Assembly (NCBI GenBank): GCA_030528625.1
Contig: JAUMYN010000001.1
Location: 248,001-312,000 of the forward strand
Reading direction: 5' to 3'
Source: Candidatus Saccharimonadota bacterium
GTDB taxonomy: Bacteria > Patescibacteriota > Saccharimonadia > Saccharimonadales > Saccharimonadaceae
DNA length: 64,000 nt
Under the pieces are notes generated by a model. The model was not told where the DNA came from and did not search any database. It was given only the letters and a program-made list of their open reading frames with translations. The translations under genes were made by a program, and so were the position numbers. Shown one piece after another: positions 43,827 to 53,417 of this stretch. Positions within the stretch are counted from its first letter, which is position 1. Every line of letters starts with the position of its first letter.

Positions 43827-45791
43827 CTAGTCAATTTTTTGCAATACCAGGCCGACACGGGCCGGAATATAGAGGCGCAGGCGGTGGCCTTCTGGTTCTG
43901 GCGAGGTGAAATAGCGTTGTTTGGCCATCAAGCGTTCTTGTCCGCCGAATTCGCTCGCATCACTGTCGAGCGCCAGACGATATGAGCCGGCTGCTGCCGG
44001 TACCGGAAAATGAGCGTATGATTCGGTCGGGGAAAGATTAAGTACATAGAGGTAAGCGTTTCGTTGAAAGCTGATCGTCCGGTCGGCTTCAGATATAGTC
44101 AGGTGTTCCAGCGCGGCTTGACCGTCAGGCTGTGCGATGATCGCCATCAGCGCCCGATCAAACTCAGCCAGCCATTGATATTTCAAAAAGCCGTTATCGC
44201 GCAGCGACCACTGCCGCCGGGCATAGTGAAATGACCAGCCGTTGCCTTCGCGCGGAAAATCGATCCACTCTGGATGGCCAAATTCATTGCCCATAAAATT
44301 AAGCCAGCCGCCGCCATGCAGTCCGGCCGTCAGCAGCCGGATGAGTTTGTGCAGCGCCACGCCGCGCTCCACCGTCTGGTCGGGGTCGGCCTTGTCCATA
44401 TGCCGGTACATCGCCGCGTCCATCAATCGAAACATGAGCGTTTTGTCGCCAACCAGCGCCTGGTCGTGGCTCTCGGCATAATTGATAACTCGCTCTTCGG
44501 GGCGATGTGAACTCAGCGTATGAACCAGCTCGCCTAAGTCCCAATCCTCATCGCGCCGCTCTTTGAGCGTTTTGATCCATAAGTCTGGCGCACCCATGTT
44601 CAGGCGATAATCAAAGCCGATGCCGCCGTCCTCGGCCGGCAGACACAGTCCCGGCAGACCGCTCATCTCCTCGGCAATGGTGATGGCGTCAGGACGCACG
44701 GCGTGAATCACTCGGTTTGCCAGCCGCAGGTAGGCCAACGCATCCATGTTAACATCGTCGCCGAAATAATCATCATACGAGGTAAAGGACTTGCCGAGGC
44801 CATGATGCTGATAGATCATGCTAGTGACACCATCAAACCGAAAGCCGTCGATGTGATATTCATCCAGCCACCAGCGGCAATTGCTGGCCAGAAAGTGTGC
44901 CACCTCCGGCCGTCCATAATCAAACAGCCGCGAATCCCACGCCGGGTGGTCGCCCCGGCAGTACTGCGTCAGGGTGCCATCAAACCGGCTCAGTCCCTCG
45001 GCTTCATTTTTCACCGTGTGCGAATGCACCAGGTCGATGATCACGCGCAACCCCAGCCCATGCGCCGCATCCACCAGCCGCTTGAAATCATCTGGCGTGC
45101 CGAACCGCGAGCTGACCGCAAAAAAGTTGCTGACGTGATAACCGAAACTGCCGTAGTACGGGTGCTCAGCGATGGCCATCAGTTGCACGGTGTTATAGCC
45201 AGCCTGCTTGATACGCGGCAGCACCTCGGTGCGAAAATAATCAAAGCTGGCTACTTCCGGCGCCTCGCTGCTCATGCCGACATGCGCTTCGTAAATGAGC
45301 GGTGTGTCTGGAGGTGGCGGCGTATCGTACTGCCAGGCGTACGGTTCGTCTGGCGCCCATACTACCGCCACAAACCCTACGCCATCCGCCTCTTGCACGA
45401 CGGAGGTGGCATAGGACGGCAGCCGCCAGCCGCTTCCGCCGTGCCAATGAACGCGTAATTTATAGTGCTGTCCATGGCGCAACGCCTCAGGCGGCAGCCG
45501 CAACTCCCATTCGCCGCGCGCACTCGGACGCAAAGCATACTCCTCGCGTTCCTGCCACTGCGAAAACTCGCCGACCAGCACCACCCGCGTGGCGTTCGGC
45601 GCCCATTCGCGAAACGCCCAGCCCTCCGCCGTCTGGTGCAGGCCAAAATGATGAAACCCCAGGGCAAACTCGGCTGGCGAGGCACCGTTCAGTAATGCGC
45701 GTTGTTTTTCCTGTAGTACACGCTGGCGCTCGGCAATCGCCGCTGCATACGGCTCAAGCCACGGGTCAAGAGTCAGCAGGGTGTGATGCAT
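43827..45791 (-). CDS. glgB: 1,4-alpha-glucan branching enzyme, eukaryote-type (GH13_8-like)
   Basis: 654 aa. It creates alpha-1,6 branches in glycogen. A CBM48-like N-terminal domain (GWAFREWAPNATRVVLVGEF) precedes the barrel. Motifs: VIIDLVHSHTVKNEAEGL, DGFRFDGVTSMIYQHHG (nucleophile Asp), ITIAEEMSGLPGL (acid Glu) and YAESHDQALVGDKT. NFMGNEFGHPEWIDFPREGN and the C-terminal YIPARVGLVLQKID match the animal/fungal branching enzymes closely, and unlike the bacterial GlgB the long N1 domain is missing. The start is the ATG at 45791, 6 nt after TACAAT on the minus strand. The glucosidase at 3.7-5.3 kb may act on the same polymer. No glycogen synthase is in view. Confidence 0.9.
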   Translation of the reverse strand: MHHTLLTLDPWLEPYAAAIAERQRVLQEKQRALLNGASPAEFALGFHHFGLHQTAEGWAFREWAPNATRVVLVGEFSQWQEREEYALRPSARGEWELRLPPEALRHGQHYKLRVHWHGGSGWRLPSYATSVVQEADGVGFVAVVWAPDEPYAWQYDTPPPPDTPLIYEAHVGMSSEAPEVASFDYFRTEVLPRIKQAGYNTVQLMAIAEHPYYGSFGYHVSNFFAVSSRFGTPDDFKRLVDAAHGLGLRVIIDLVHSHTVKNEAEGLSRFDGTLTQYCRGDHPAWDSRLFDYGRPEVAHFLASNCRWWLDEYHIDGFRFDGVTSMIYQHHGLGKSFTSYDDYFGDDVNMDALAYLRLANRVIHAVRPDAITIAEEMSGLPGLCLPAEDGGIGFDYRLNMGAPDLWIKTLKERRDEDWDLGELVHTLSSHRPEERVINYAESHDQALVGDKTLMFRLMDAAMYRHMDKADPDQTVERGVALHKLIRLLTAGLHGGGWLNFMGNEFGHPEWIDFPREGNGWSFHYARRQWSLRDNGFLKYQWLAEFDRALMAIIAQPDGQAALEHLTISEADRTISFQRNAYLYVLNLSPTESYAHFPVPAAAGSYRLALDSDASEFGGQERLMAKQRYFTSPEPEGHRLRLYIPARVGLVLQKID

Positions 45792-45868
45792 ACGCTTATT
45801 GTACTGAAAAAATAGCAGCAAATCTACTCTTGTACTTTGGCTGAGCGGGGAGTACAATGGGGGGTATT

Positions 45869-46486
45869 ATGCATAAACGTTTTTACTCTTCACCCCAGGG
45901 TTTTACTATCGTCGAACTGATCGTCGTCATCGTGGTGATTGCCATTCTGGCGGCTATCGCCATCGTTGGCTACGGCTGGGTATCAGGCGATGCCCGCGAC
46001 ACTGCTCGGCGCGCAGCAGCCCGCGATGTCCAAAAAGCAGCGGCGGCGCTGGCGCTGAAAAAACAAGTGACCAGTTGGGGTCATAATAGTATAGCGTTAA
46101 ATTCTGCGACAAAGCTCTGCGAGCGCGCATCGGGTGCGGCAGGCACGTGGAATGGAAGCATGTGGGTGGCTGATAAGGCCTATCACGCCAGCAATGGCTG
46201 CACGCTTGGTGATATGCTGATAGCCAATAGCCTAACGCCGGCTGATTTTTGGGATAAGATTCCGAAAAATGAGGAGGCCTATAAAACTCGCGTCGGTACC
46301 CAGCTGGTTGGCGACTGCCAGGGCGGCGGAACGCATCGTGGCATCTATCTTTTCTATTATGTCAAGAATCCTACCGCTGAAGAAACTAAGGTTATGAACG
46401 ATCTGGCAACCACATGCGCCTCGCAGGTCACGCGTATGCGCGACACCTATAAAATGAAGACTGCTATTAAGATCGCTGAATTCTAA
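45869..46486 (+). CDS. Type IV pilin-like protein
   Basis: 205 aa. The leader MHKRFYSSPQG is short and basic, and is followed by the prepilin peptidase site G|FTIVELIVVIVVIAILAAI with Glu at +5, the hallmark of type IV pilins and pseudopilins. The hydrophobic helix runs to about residue 36 and the globular domain contains four or more Cys (KLCERASG, NGCTLGD, GDCQGGG, TTCASQ), probably forming disulfides. It is located outside the cell or in the pilus. No other pilus assembly genes are in the window. I use the ATG at 45869; the preceding ATG at 45857 overlaps a TACAAT box. Saccharibacteria use type IV pili for motility and host attachment. Confidence 0.85.
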   Translation: MHKRFYSSPQGFTIVELIVVIVVIAILAAIAIVGYGWVSGDARDTARRAAARDVQKAAAALALKKQVTSWGHNSIALNSATKLCERASGAAGTWNGSMWVADKAYHASNGCTLGDMLIANSLTPADFWDKIPKNEEAYKTRVGTQLVGDCQGGGTHRGIYLFYYVKNPTAEETKVMNDLATTCASQVTRMRDTYKMKTAIKIAEF

Positions 46487-46504
46487 ACGCTAGTGCGAGA
46501 GTGC

Positions 46505-46510
46505 TATAAT
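46505..46510 (+). promoter_or_regulatory. -10 box of tgt (leaderless)
   Basis: TGCTATAAT with TATAAT at 46505-46510, 6 nt before the ATG at 46517. Confidence 0.7.
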
Positions 46511-46516
46511 AGGCGA

Positions 46517-47752
46517 ATGACTGAGTTTTCATTCACTATTACCTCCCGCCTCGATAGTGCTCTGGCACGCACTGGCGTCATCCACACGCCGCATGGCGAC
46601 ATTCAGACGCCGGCCTTCATCGTGGTCGGCACCAAGGCTAATGTGAAGGCGATGGTGCCTGAGATGGTGGCGGATGTCGGCGCTCAGGCGGTGCTGGCTA
46701 ATGCCTATCACCTCTATCTCCAGCCAGGCCACGAGCTCATCGAAAAAGCGGGCTATCTCGGAAAATTCATGCACTGGGATGGCCCGACATTCACGGACTC
46801 TGGCGGCTTTCAGGTGTTATCGCTCGGTTCCGGCTTCAAAAAAGTGTTGGCGATGAGCACTGATGTCGAGGAGGAAATCGCCATTGCTAAAAAGTCGTCG
46901 CGCCACGCTTGGGTAGATGAGGACGGAGTGATGTTTAAGTCGCACTTGGACGGCTCGTACCATAAATTTACGCCGGAGTTGTCCATGCAAATCCAGGCTG
47001 GCATTGGGGCGGATATTACTTTCGCCTTTGATGAACTGACGTCGCTGATTGATCCGTATGAGTATCAAGTCGAAGCTCTGGCGCGTACGCACCGATGGGC
47101 GAAGCGATCGCTCGCTGAAGTCAAGCGCCTGCGGGCCGCCCGTCCCGATAAGCCATACCAGGCGCTGTTCGGTGTCTTGCAGGGCGCGAACTATGAAGAT
47201 TTGCGCAAAGAAACCGCCGCATTTTTGGGCGCGATGGATTTCGACGGCTACGGCATTGGCGGCGCACTGGAAAAAGAAACCATGGCGCAGACTATCAATT
47301 GGGTGAATTCAATTCTGCCGGAAACTAAACCACGGCATTTGCTGGGCATTTCTGAGCCAGATGACATTTTTGCCGCCATTGAACAAGGCATTGATACCTT
47401 TGACTGCGTGAGTCCGACGCGCGTGGCGCGCAACGGTGCGGCCTATACGCCGTATGGCCGGGTGAATGTGCGCGGTCGGAAGTACCGCGAGCAGTTTACG
47501 CCCATCATGGAGGGCTGCGACTGCTATACCTGCCAACATTACACTGCAGCCTATCTCTGCCACCTGCTGCACGCTCGCGAAAGCTTGGCCGGTACGCTGC
47601 TGTCAATTCACAACGAGCGATTTATCGTTAAACTGGTTGACGACATTCGTGCTAGTCTGCAAGATGGTAGCTTTTACGATTTTCGTGATAGCTTTTTGGC
47701 TGCCTACTACTATTCGCGCCGCACGGAATCGCCTCGTTTCGCTGCGAAATAG
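46517..47752 (+). CDS. tgt: Queuine/preQ1 tRNA-ribosyltransferase
   Basis: 411 aa. It exchanges guanine 34 of GUN-anticodon tRNAs for preQ1 in bacteria. Motifs: TPAFIVVGTKANVKAM, ANAYHLYLQPG, FTDSGGFQVLSLGSG (catalytic Asp region), FGVLQGANYEDLRKE, FDGYGIGGALEKE, DTFDCVSPTRVARNGAAYT (nucleophile Asp) and the zinc site CDCYTCQHY...LLHARE. The start at 46517 is set by the adjacent TATAAT. No other queuosine biosynthesis gene is in the window, so the precursor may be salvaged or made elsewhere. Confidence 0.95.
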   Translation: MTEFSFTITSRLDSALARTGVIHTPHGDIQTPAFIVVGTKANVKAMVPEMVADVGAQAVLANAYHLYLQPGHELIEKAGYLGKFMHWDGPTFTDSGGFQVLSLGSGFKKVLAMSTDVEEEIAIAKKSSRHAWVDEDGVMFKSHLDGSYHKFTPELSMQIQAGIGADITFAFDELTSLIDPYEYQVEALARTHRWAKRSLAEVKRLRAARPDKPYQALFGVLQGANYEDLRKETAAFLGAMDFDGYGIGGALEKETMAQTINWVNSILPETKPRHLLGISEPDDIFAAIEQGIDTFDCVSPTRVARNGAAYTPYGRVNVRGRKYREQFTPIMEGCDCYTCQHYTAAYLCHLLHARESLAGTLLSIHNERFIVKLVDDIRASLQDGSFYDFRDSFLAAYYYSRRTESPRFAAK

Positions 47753-47763
47753 CGGACTGCCTA

Positions 47764-47792
47764 TTTACATCCCGAGATAAACCCCGTATAAT
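47764..47792 (+). promoter_or_regulatory. tuf promoter
   Basis: TTTACA (47764-47769), 17-nt spacer, TATAAT (47787-47792). The leader is about 71 nt, with AAAGGAGAA before the ATG. A second TATAAT lies near 47841. Confidence 0.85.
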
Positions 47793-47869
47793 CAGACTCA
47801 TACGCCGTGGAGCCTTTTTGAGGGTACGCCCGCGTGACAATATAATTAAATAAAGGAGAACTTCTACAA

Positions 47870-49054
<1,185 letters not shown>

Positions 49055-49078
49055 CCACTTGCCTGCGAGCATCCAGAG

Positions 49079-49108
49079 AGCCCCCGGTATATCCGGGGGC
49101 TTCCGTTT
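49079..49108 (+). terminator. tuf terminator
   Basis: Stem AGCCCCCGG (49079-49087) / CCGGGGGCTT (49093-49102), then CCGTTTG. It runs directly into the -35 box of the next gene. Confidence 0.85.
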
Positions 49109-49135
49109 GTCAGAAATCAGCAAGGCGAGTATACT
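49107..49135 (+). promoter_or_regulatory. Leaderless promoter of 49142-49843
   Basis: TTGTCA (49107-49112), 17-nt spacer, TATACT (49130-49135), then 6 nt to the ATG. Confidence 0.82.
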
Positions 49136-49141
49136 AAAGCT

Positions 49142-49843
49142 ATGACACAGCATACGCATCGCAAAAAACGTCTCATCATCGCTATTATTCTGGGCCTTAT
49201 CGTAGCAGCGATTATCACCAGCGTTGTCCTTTGGTCGATTCGCTATACACCGCCGCAGGTGTCGCAGGAGGCGGTGAGCCAGGCGCGGCGCGAGGCTGAC
49301 GCATATTTTGCGCGCCAGCAGGCGACAGCGCCGCTGCAAGGGACTCAGCCAATCGGTCGCCTTGCGTATAACACCTGCTACATGGATCATCAGGACGCTG
49401 GCTGGACAATTCGGTCATACGTCAGCACTTGCTTCCTGACGTTTGTTACTATCCACCAACCTGACACCTCAAAGCAGTCCTATCAGCACTTTGAGCGCCA
49501 ACTGACGTCTCCAAAAGAACTAATGCGCCGCATCCCGCTGGAAGATTCATATACGAGCAGCCCGGACGGGAGAGCAAGAGTTGTCGGGCAGGCATATCTT
49601 AGCTATCCAGGAAAGCCTCTGACGCCTGAATATGTCAAGGAGACTATCATTTCACAGGCTGGTAATGTCGTCGCCTACGCCAAGCAAGAAGCCGTTGATA
49701 ATACTAAAACAATCGAAGAGAGCTGGCAAGGTGAATTTCAGCCGCAGCAGCGTCCGTACCTCATTTATGTATGGTCGCAGCGCTACCACCACCAAAAAAT
49801 CGGCTGTCGTCAACCGCACATCCTTTTTTGCGAGCGACCCTAG
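49142..49843 (+). CDS. Hypothetical membrane-anchored protein
   Basis: 233 aa. A basic N-terminus (HRKKR) precedes one transmembrane helix (about residues 11-31, LIIAIILGLIVAAIITSVVLW). The remainder is probably extracellular: RREADAYFARQQATAPLQG, then a domain with two cysteines (NTCYMDHQDAGW, VSTCFLTF) and a C-terminal YLIYVWSQRYHHQKIGCRQPHI segment with a third and fourth Cys. No family is recognised. The promoter places the transcript start on or next to the start codon, and its -35 box overlaps the end of the tuf terminator. A lineage-specific surface protein is likely. Confidence 0.72.
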   Translation: MTQHTHRKKRLIIAIILGLIVAAIITSVVLWSIRYTPPQVSQEAVSQARREADAYFARQQATAPLQGTQPIGRLAYNTCYMDHQDAGWTIRSYVSTCFLTFVTIHQPDTSKQSYQHFERQLTSPKELMRRIPLEDSYTSSPDGRARVVGQAYLSYPGKPLTPEYVKETIISQAGNVVAYAKQEAVDNTKTIEESWQGEFQPQQRPYLIYVWSQRYHHQKIGCRQPHILFCERP

Positions 49844-49906
49844 GCTCGCGATACCCAGTCGTGGTATGATAAGACCATACGATTTGTAATACACAAGGGG
49901 GATACA

Positions 49907-50833
49907 GTGAATAAACAAAAAGTAGTCATTGTTGGTGCTGGCGGTATGGTCGGTGCATCGGCAGCCTATGCCTGTGCGCTGCGCAGTGTGGTTGAGGAGA
50001 TTGTACTAATCGATCGCAATCCCGATCTGGCATGGGGCCAGGCGGCTGACATCAATGATGCCATGGGAATTGACCGAGACGTCACGGTGCGCCCAGGCGA
50101 TTACAGCGATATTCGCGATGATGATATTGTGGTTATTACCGCTGGTGCACCGCAAGCGCCGGGCCAGACGCGCCTGGAGTTACTCGCAACCAATGCTGCC
50201 ATTATGAAAGACATCATCGCCCAGATCATGCAGGGCGGTGCCAAGCCCTATCTGGTGGTGGTGTCAAATCCAGTCGATATACTGACCTATGTGGCGCTGA
50301 AAGAATCGGGTCTACCAAAAGAGCGCGTCATGGGTACTGGCACAACTCTCGATACGGCACGCCTCAAATCGCATCTGGCTGATGCGCTGCATGTGACCAG
50401 CCGCGAAGTTGATGCCTATATTCTGGGCGAACATGGCGACTCATCCTTCTCGACCATTGAGACCGCCCAGATTGGTGATGTGCCGCTGCGCGACTACCCA
50501 GGATTCAGCGAAGATATGATAGAAGGTATCGAGCAAAAAATTCGCGATCGCGCTTACCGCGTTATCGAAACTAAGCGTTCGACCTACTTTGCTATCGGCT
50601 TCGTGGTCTCAAAGCTTGTCTCGGCGCTGCGGCATTCGTCACACAGTATCTATCCAGTATGTTCGCTTGCAGAGGGTGAATACGGGCTGCATGACGTGGT
50701 ACTTGGCCTTCCGTCAATCGTCTGCGCTGATGGCGTGCGTATTTTGGGCGGCTATCCGCTGACTGAACGCGAACAGCAGGCCTTGCAGCGCTCGGCTGCC
50801 GTAGTCAAAGAGGCTATCGCCAGCTTGCGTTAA
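49907..50833 (+). CDS. ldh: L-lactate dehydrogenase
   Basis: 308 aa NAD-dependent 2-hydroxyacid dehydrogenase. The Rossmann motif is VVIVGAGGMVGASAAYA, NAD is selected by the Asp in LIDRNPD, and the substrate loop GAPQAPGQTRLELL carries the Gln that distinguishes lactate from malate dehydrogenases (Arg there). SNPVDILTYVALKESGL, the catalytic His in YILGEHGDSSF and the C-terminal GLPSIVCADGVRIL agree. It reduces pyruvate to lactate, regenerating NAD in fermentative metabolism; the FAD-linked oxidase at 14.6-16.2 kb may handle a related hydroxy acid. GTG is the start, with AAGGGGGA upstream and TATGAT about 36 nt further. Confidence 0.93.
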   Translation: MNKQKVVIVGAGGMVGASAAYACALRSVVEEIVLIDRNPDLAWGQAADINDAMGIDRDVTVRPGDYSDIRDDDIVVITAGAPQAPGQTRLELLATNAAIMKDIIAQIMQGGAKPYLVVVSNPVDILTYVALKESGLPKERVMGTGTTLDTARLKSHLADALHVTSREVDAYILGEHGDSSFSTIETAQIGDVPLRDYPGFSEDMIEGIEQKIRDRAYRVIETKRSTYFAIGFVVSKLVSALRHSSHSIYPVCSLAEGEYGLHDVVLGLPSIVCADGVRILGGYPLTEREQQALQRSAAVVKEAIASLR

Positions 50834-50853
50834 GTGCTGCTTTTTGTTATAAT
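50825..50853 (+). promoter_or_regulatory. rpsJ promoter
   Basis: TTGCGT (50825-50830), 17-nt spacer, TATAAT (50848-50853). It overlaps the end of ldh. The leader of about 83 nt has a CCGAG-AA-CTCGG hairpin and AAAGGAGGAG before the ATG. Confidence 0.8.
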
Positions 50854-50942
50854 CACCGGTGAATCATTAATTGCTCCGAGAACTCGGCCAGACGCCGCGG
50901 CGAATCGAGCTCGAGGTTACGGAGTCGCACAAAGGAGGAGCT

Positions 50943-51260
50943 ATGGCTCAGGATACAGGGATTAAAATTCGCATTCGCCTCAAGGCGTATGATCATCGTT
51001 TGGTTGATCAGTCGGCTAAGCAAATCATCGACACCGCCATTCGTACCGGTGCCGAGGTGGCTGGGCCAGTGCCGCTGCCAACACGGCGCAGCACCTACAC
51101 AGTGGTAAAGAGCCCGCACGTCTACAAAATGGGCGGCGAGGCCTACGAGATGCGCGTTCACAAGCGCCTGATCGACATCACCAGCGCAACGCCAAAAACC
51201 ATCGACGCGCTGCAAAATCTCAGCTTGCCAGCCGGCGTCGATGCCGAAATTCGCATGTAG
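50943..51260 (+). CDS. rpsJ: 30S ribosomal protein S10
   Basis: 105 aa. The sequence [46 protein letters not shown] and [32 protein letters not shown] is complete and typical; it also serves as NusE in antitermination. The ATG at 50943 has a perfect SD (AAAGGAGGAG). In most bacteria rpsJ is the first gene of the S10 operon directly before rplC. Here it has its own promoter and terminator and is separated from rplC by two unrelated genes and about 2.1 kb. Confidence 0.97.
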   Translation: MAQDTGIKIRIRLKAYDHRLVDQSAKQIIDTAIRTGAEVAGPVPLPTRRSTYTVVKSPHVYKMGGEAYEMRVHKRLIDITSATPKTIDALQNLSLPAGVDAEIRM

Positions 51261-51278
51261 GCGCGGAGGCAGGGCAAA

Positions 51279-51308
51279 CGAAACGGCCGCTTCGGGGGTC
51301 GTTTTGAT
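51279..51308 (+). terminator. rpsJ terminator
   Basis: Stem AAACGGCC (51281-51288) / GGTCGTTT (51297-51304) and T-run. It adjoins the -35 box of the next gene. Confidence 0.75.
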
Positions 51309-51337
51309 TTGCCAAAACAACCAGACGCTGCTATACT
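51309..51337 (+). promoter_or_regulatory. Promoter of 51351-51683
   Basis: TTGCCA (51309-51314), 17-nt spacer, TATACT (51332-51337). The ATG is 13 nt further, leaving only a ~6-nt leader without SD. Confidence 0.78.
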
Positions 51338-51350
51338 AGCCGCAAGCAGT

Positions 51351-51683
51351 ATGGCAACACAAAAATCCCGCACCTATGCCCGCAACCGTTCCAAGTCGAG
51401 CGAGCTGTTCAATCGCAAGGGCCGCGAACGCCGCTACGAAAACGACGCGGCATTTTTTCTCAAGCTGGTGATATTCATTATTCTCAGCGCCCTCTGGCTC
51501 CGCCTGGAGCAGCCATTGATCCTCGGCCCGATAGCGATTCACGCCGTGCCAGTCGGCCTGGTCGTAGCGCTGCTGGTGATGCTGCGCATCGAAACCTATC
51601 AGTTCAACCGCAAAATTTGGTACGTGACGCTAGTGCTGATGGCCATTCTCACCTCATTTGCGCCGGTCGGGGTGATGATTTGA
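51351..51683 (+). CDS. Small hypothetical membrane protein
   Basis: 110 aa. The N-terminal 35 residues are very basic (KSRTYARNRSKSSELFNRKGRERRYE). Three closely spaced hydrophobic segments follow (about residues 36-52, LKLVIFIILSALWLRL; 60-78, AIHAVPVGLVVALLVML; and 88-107, WYVTLVLMAILTSFAPVGV). No known domain. A basic cytoplasmic tail plus hairpin-like membrane part could bind nucleic acid or ribosomes at the membrane, but nothing shows this directly. The start is chosen by the promoter position. Confidence 0.65.
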   Translation: MATQKSRTYARNRSKSSELFNRKGRERRYENDAAFFLKLVIFIILSALWLRLEQPLILGPIAIHAVPVGLVVALLVMLRIETYQFNRKIWYVTLVLMAILTSFAPVGVMI

Positions 51684-51708
51684 CATCGCGCCGATAGTGC
51701 TATATAGT
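51680..51708 (+). promoter_or_regulatory. Promoter of the VCBS-like gene
   Basis: TTGACA (51680-51685), 17-nt spacer, TATAGT (51703-51708), with a ~54-nt leader holding CCGGGG-TTAG-CCTCGG and the SD AAGGAGGA. Confidence 0.72.
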
Positions 51709-51768
51709 CGAACAGGAAGTATAAATATCAGCCGGGGTTAGCCTCGGTTGTATGCATAAGGAGGATGA

Positions 51769-53121
51769 GTGAAGAAACTACTAATCGGGCTCGGCCTGTC
51801 TACTGCGGCAGTATTCTGCGCCTTAGTAATGACACCAGTGGCGGGAGCGGCTGGGCCGGCCTATAGCGATATCGTTGGCATCAAGTTCGACGGGACCATG
51901 ATGCTGTATACGAATACTGGCAATATGAATCGTCCATTCAGCAAGAAGACGCAGATTGGCAGTGGTTGGAATAAATGGCAGAGAACGCTGATGGGCGACC
52001 TCAAAGGTGATAACCGGGCAATGATCATGGCCTATAACGGCCCTAGTGCAGCGCAGCCAGCTGGTGAAGCAATGTTTTATCATAACTCAAATACCGCTTA
52101 CCCCTACAGTAAAACGAAGCCCGACAGTTTTGCGCTGGGCGAACACACCACGATAGCGCACCTCAGCGGCCTGGCGGGACGTCACTGTCCAGCGCAGTAT
52201 GTCACCCTAAGGAGTAGCGGTCGCGTCGTTGCGCAGGGTGTTGGCATGTATCGATCTGGCCCTCACAAGGACAGGGCTATCTTCTGCCCAGATCGTCTCA
52301 TTAGTCGTGGCTGGAGTGGCGTGAAGAGCATCATGGCAGGAGATGTTAATGGCGACGGGTTTGATGATCTGGCCGCTGTTAAGCAGGATGGTACGCTGTG
52401 GCTGTACCGCAACAATGGCCGCTATCAAACCAGTGAGGACTCTCCGTTGCACGGCGGTCGACAAATTGGACATGGCTGGCACACCTTCAACAAAGTGATG
52501 ATGGCTGATGTAAATGATGATGCCAAGGCTGACATCGTCGCCCGCAAACCGGACGGCACTCTGTGGCTCTACCTGAATAACGGCAATATCCAGCGGCCAT
52601 TCGACGGCACCGCTCGCCGTATCGGCGGCGGCTGGGGCGTATATAAGGAGCTGCACCTTGCGAACGTCCATGATACAACGAATTCAGTAACGTTAATGCC
52701 TAATGACTATAGGGTATTTGAGGGCGATGCCAGAATCGTAAACACGGCACATGGCAAAGCAGTTCGCATAGCAAAGGGTTCCGCGAAGCTCCATGGCCAG
52801 AAGCGCATCGATAAGGTTCATAATGGATATACCTATACCCTTTTCGAAGATCTCGGGCCGCTGCATTATCGGTTCAATAAGCTGACTCAGCAGTTTCTCA
52901 ACAAAGAGAAGTCGCAGCAAGCCTATCGAGTATGCGCCCGTATTATGACGGAGCGAAAAAATTTCAATCTATTCATTTCTGGATCTTTGATATACCTAGA
53001 TAATACTATACCCACCCCTCGCACTGTTTGTTACGACAATCGCTCTGGTATTGAGCCGTTTGGCGGTATTCAATCTAATCAACCGATCTATGTTTACTCT
53101 GTAAAATACACCATGCTGTAA
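51769..53121 (+). CDS. Secreted FG-GAP/VCBS-repeat protein
   Basis: 450 aa. The signal peptide is MKKLLIGLGLSTAAVFCALV with the probable cleavage after GAA near residue 28. About residues 30-300 contain four copies of a beta-propeller-like unit: IVGIKFDGTMMLYTNTGNM, DVNGDGFDDLAAVKQDGTLW, DVNDDAKADIVARKPDGTLW and further partial copies. The D.NGDG.DDL core binds calcium in FG-GAP/integrin-like repeats. The C-terminal ~150 residues form a different, unrecognised domain with a few Cys. GTG is the start, with AAGGAGGA 4 nt upstream. Likely a secreted binding or recognition protein; enzymatic activity cannot be seen. Confidence 0.8.
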   Translation: MKKLLIGLGLSTAAVFCALVMTPVAGAAGPAYSDIVGIKFDGTMMLYTNTGNMNRPFSKKTQIGSGWNKWQRTLMGDLKGDNRAMIMAYNGPSAAQPAGEAMFYHNSNTAYPYSKTKPDSFALGEHTTIAHLSGLAGRHCPAQYVTLRSSGRVVAQGVGMYRSGPHKDRAIFCPDRLISRGWSGVKSIMAGDVNGDGFDDLAAVKQDGTLWLYRNNGRYQTSEDSPLHGGRQIGHGWHTFNKVMMADVNDDAKADIVARKPDGTLWLYLNNGNIQRPFDGTARRIGGGWGVYKELHLANVHDTTNSVTLMPNDYRVFEGDARIVNTAHGKAVRIAKGSAKLHGQKRIDKVHNGYTYTLFEDLGPLHYRFNKLTQQFLNKEKSQQAYRVCARIMTERKNFNLFISGSLIYLDNTIPTPRTVCYDNRSGIEPFGGIQSNQPIYVYSVKYTML

Positions 53122-53141
53122 CAGACGCAGTCCATATCGAT

Positions 53142-53174
53142 ACTAATACAGCCTCTTGGTGAGGCTGTATTAGT
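53142..53174. terminator. Strong hairpin after the VCBS-like gene
   Basis: Perfect 14-bp stem ACTAATACAGCCTC (53142-53155) / GAGGCTGTATTAGT (53161-53174), loop TTGGT, without a T-run. Probably a terminator or mRNA 3' stabiliser. Confidence 0.6.
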
Positions 53175-53272
53175 TACTAGGCTGCTAGTGGAATCTCAGA
53201 GTCTAGTTAATTTTGCCAGTAGAAAAACTAGGCTCGTGTCCGCCCCATTGTTGGTAGCCGTAGCTAAAATCA

Positions 53273-53302
53273 TTGACATACCGCGGTGATTTATGCTATC
53301 AT
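53273..53302 (+). promoter_or_regulatory. Promoter of the rplC ribosomal operon
   Basis: TTGACA (53273-53278), 18-nt spacer, TATCAT (53297-53302). The start at about 53309 gives a ~109-nt leader. Confidence 0.75.
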
Positions 53303-53308
53303 GAAACG

Positions 53309-53417
53309 GTAATTTCTATTACGCGTAATATCAATCTGTCCTTGATGGCCGAGCAGGTCTGAGCATAGTCTCGGAAACCGCACAGCATCAGGGGTATTTA
53401 AGTGGGAGTGAGGAAAA
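53309..53417 (+). promoter_or_regulatory. Structured rplC leader
   Basis: CCTTGATG (53340-53347) can pair with CATCAGGG (53387-53394), enclosing CCGAG (53349-53353)/CTCGG (53370-53374). This gives a stacked stem typical of regulatory leaders. GAGGAAAA precedes the GTG start. Confidence 0.5.

Noticed and set aside
44703-45458. 251-aa plus-strand ORF opposite the branching enzyme
   Set aside because: Mirror frame of a clearly coding GH13 gene.
53142-53174. Attachment site or transposon end
   Set aside because: A single perfect hairpin just after a stop codon with no partner copy in the window; a terminator or mRNA 3' stem is the simpler reading.
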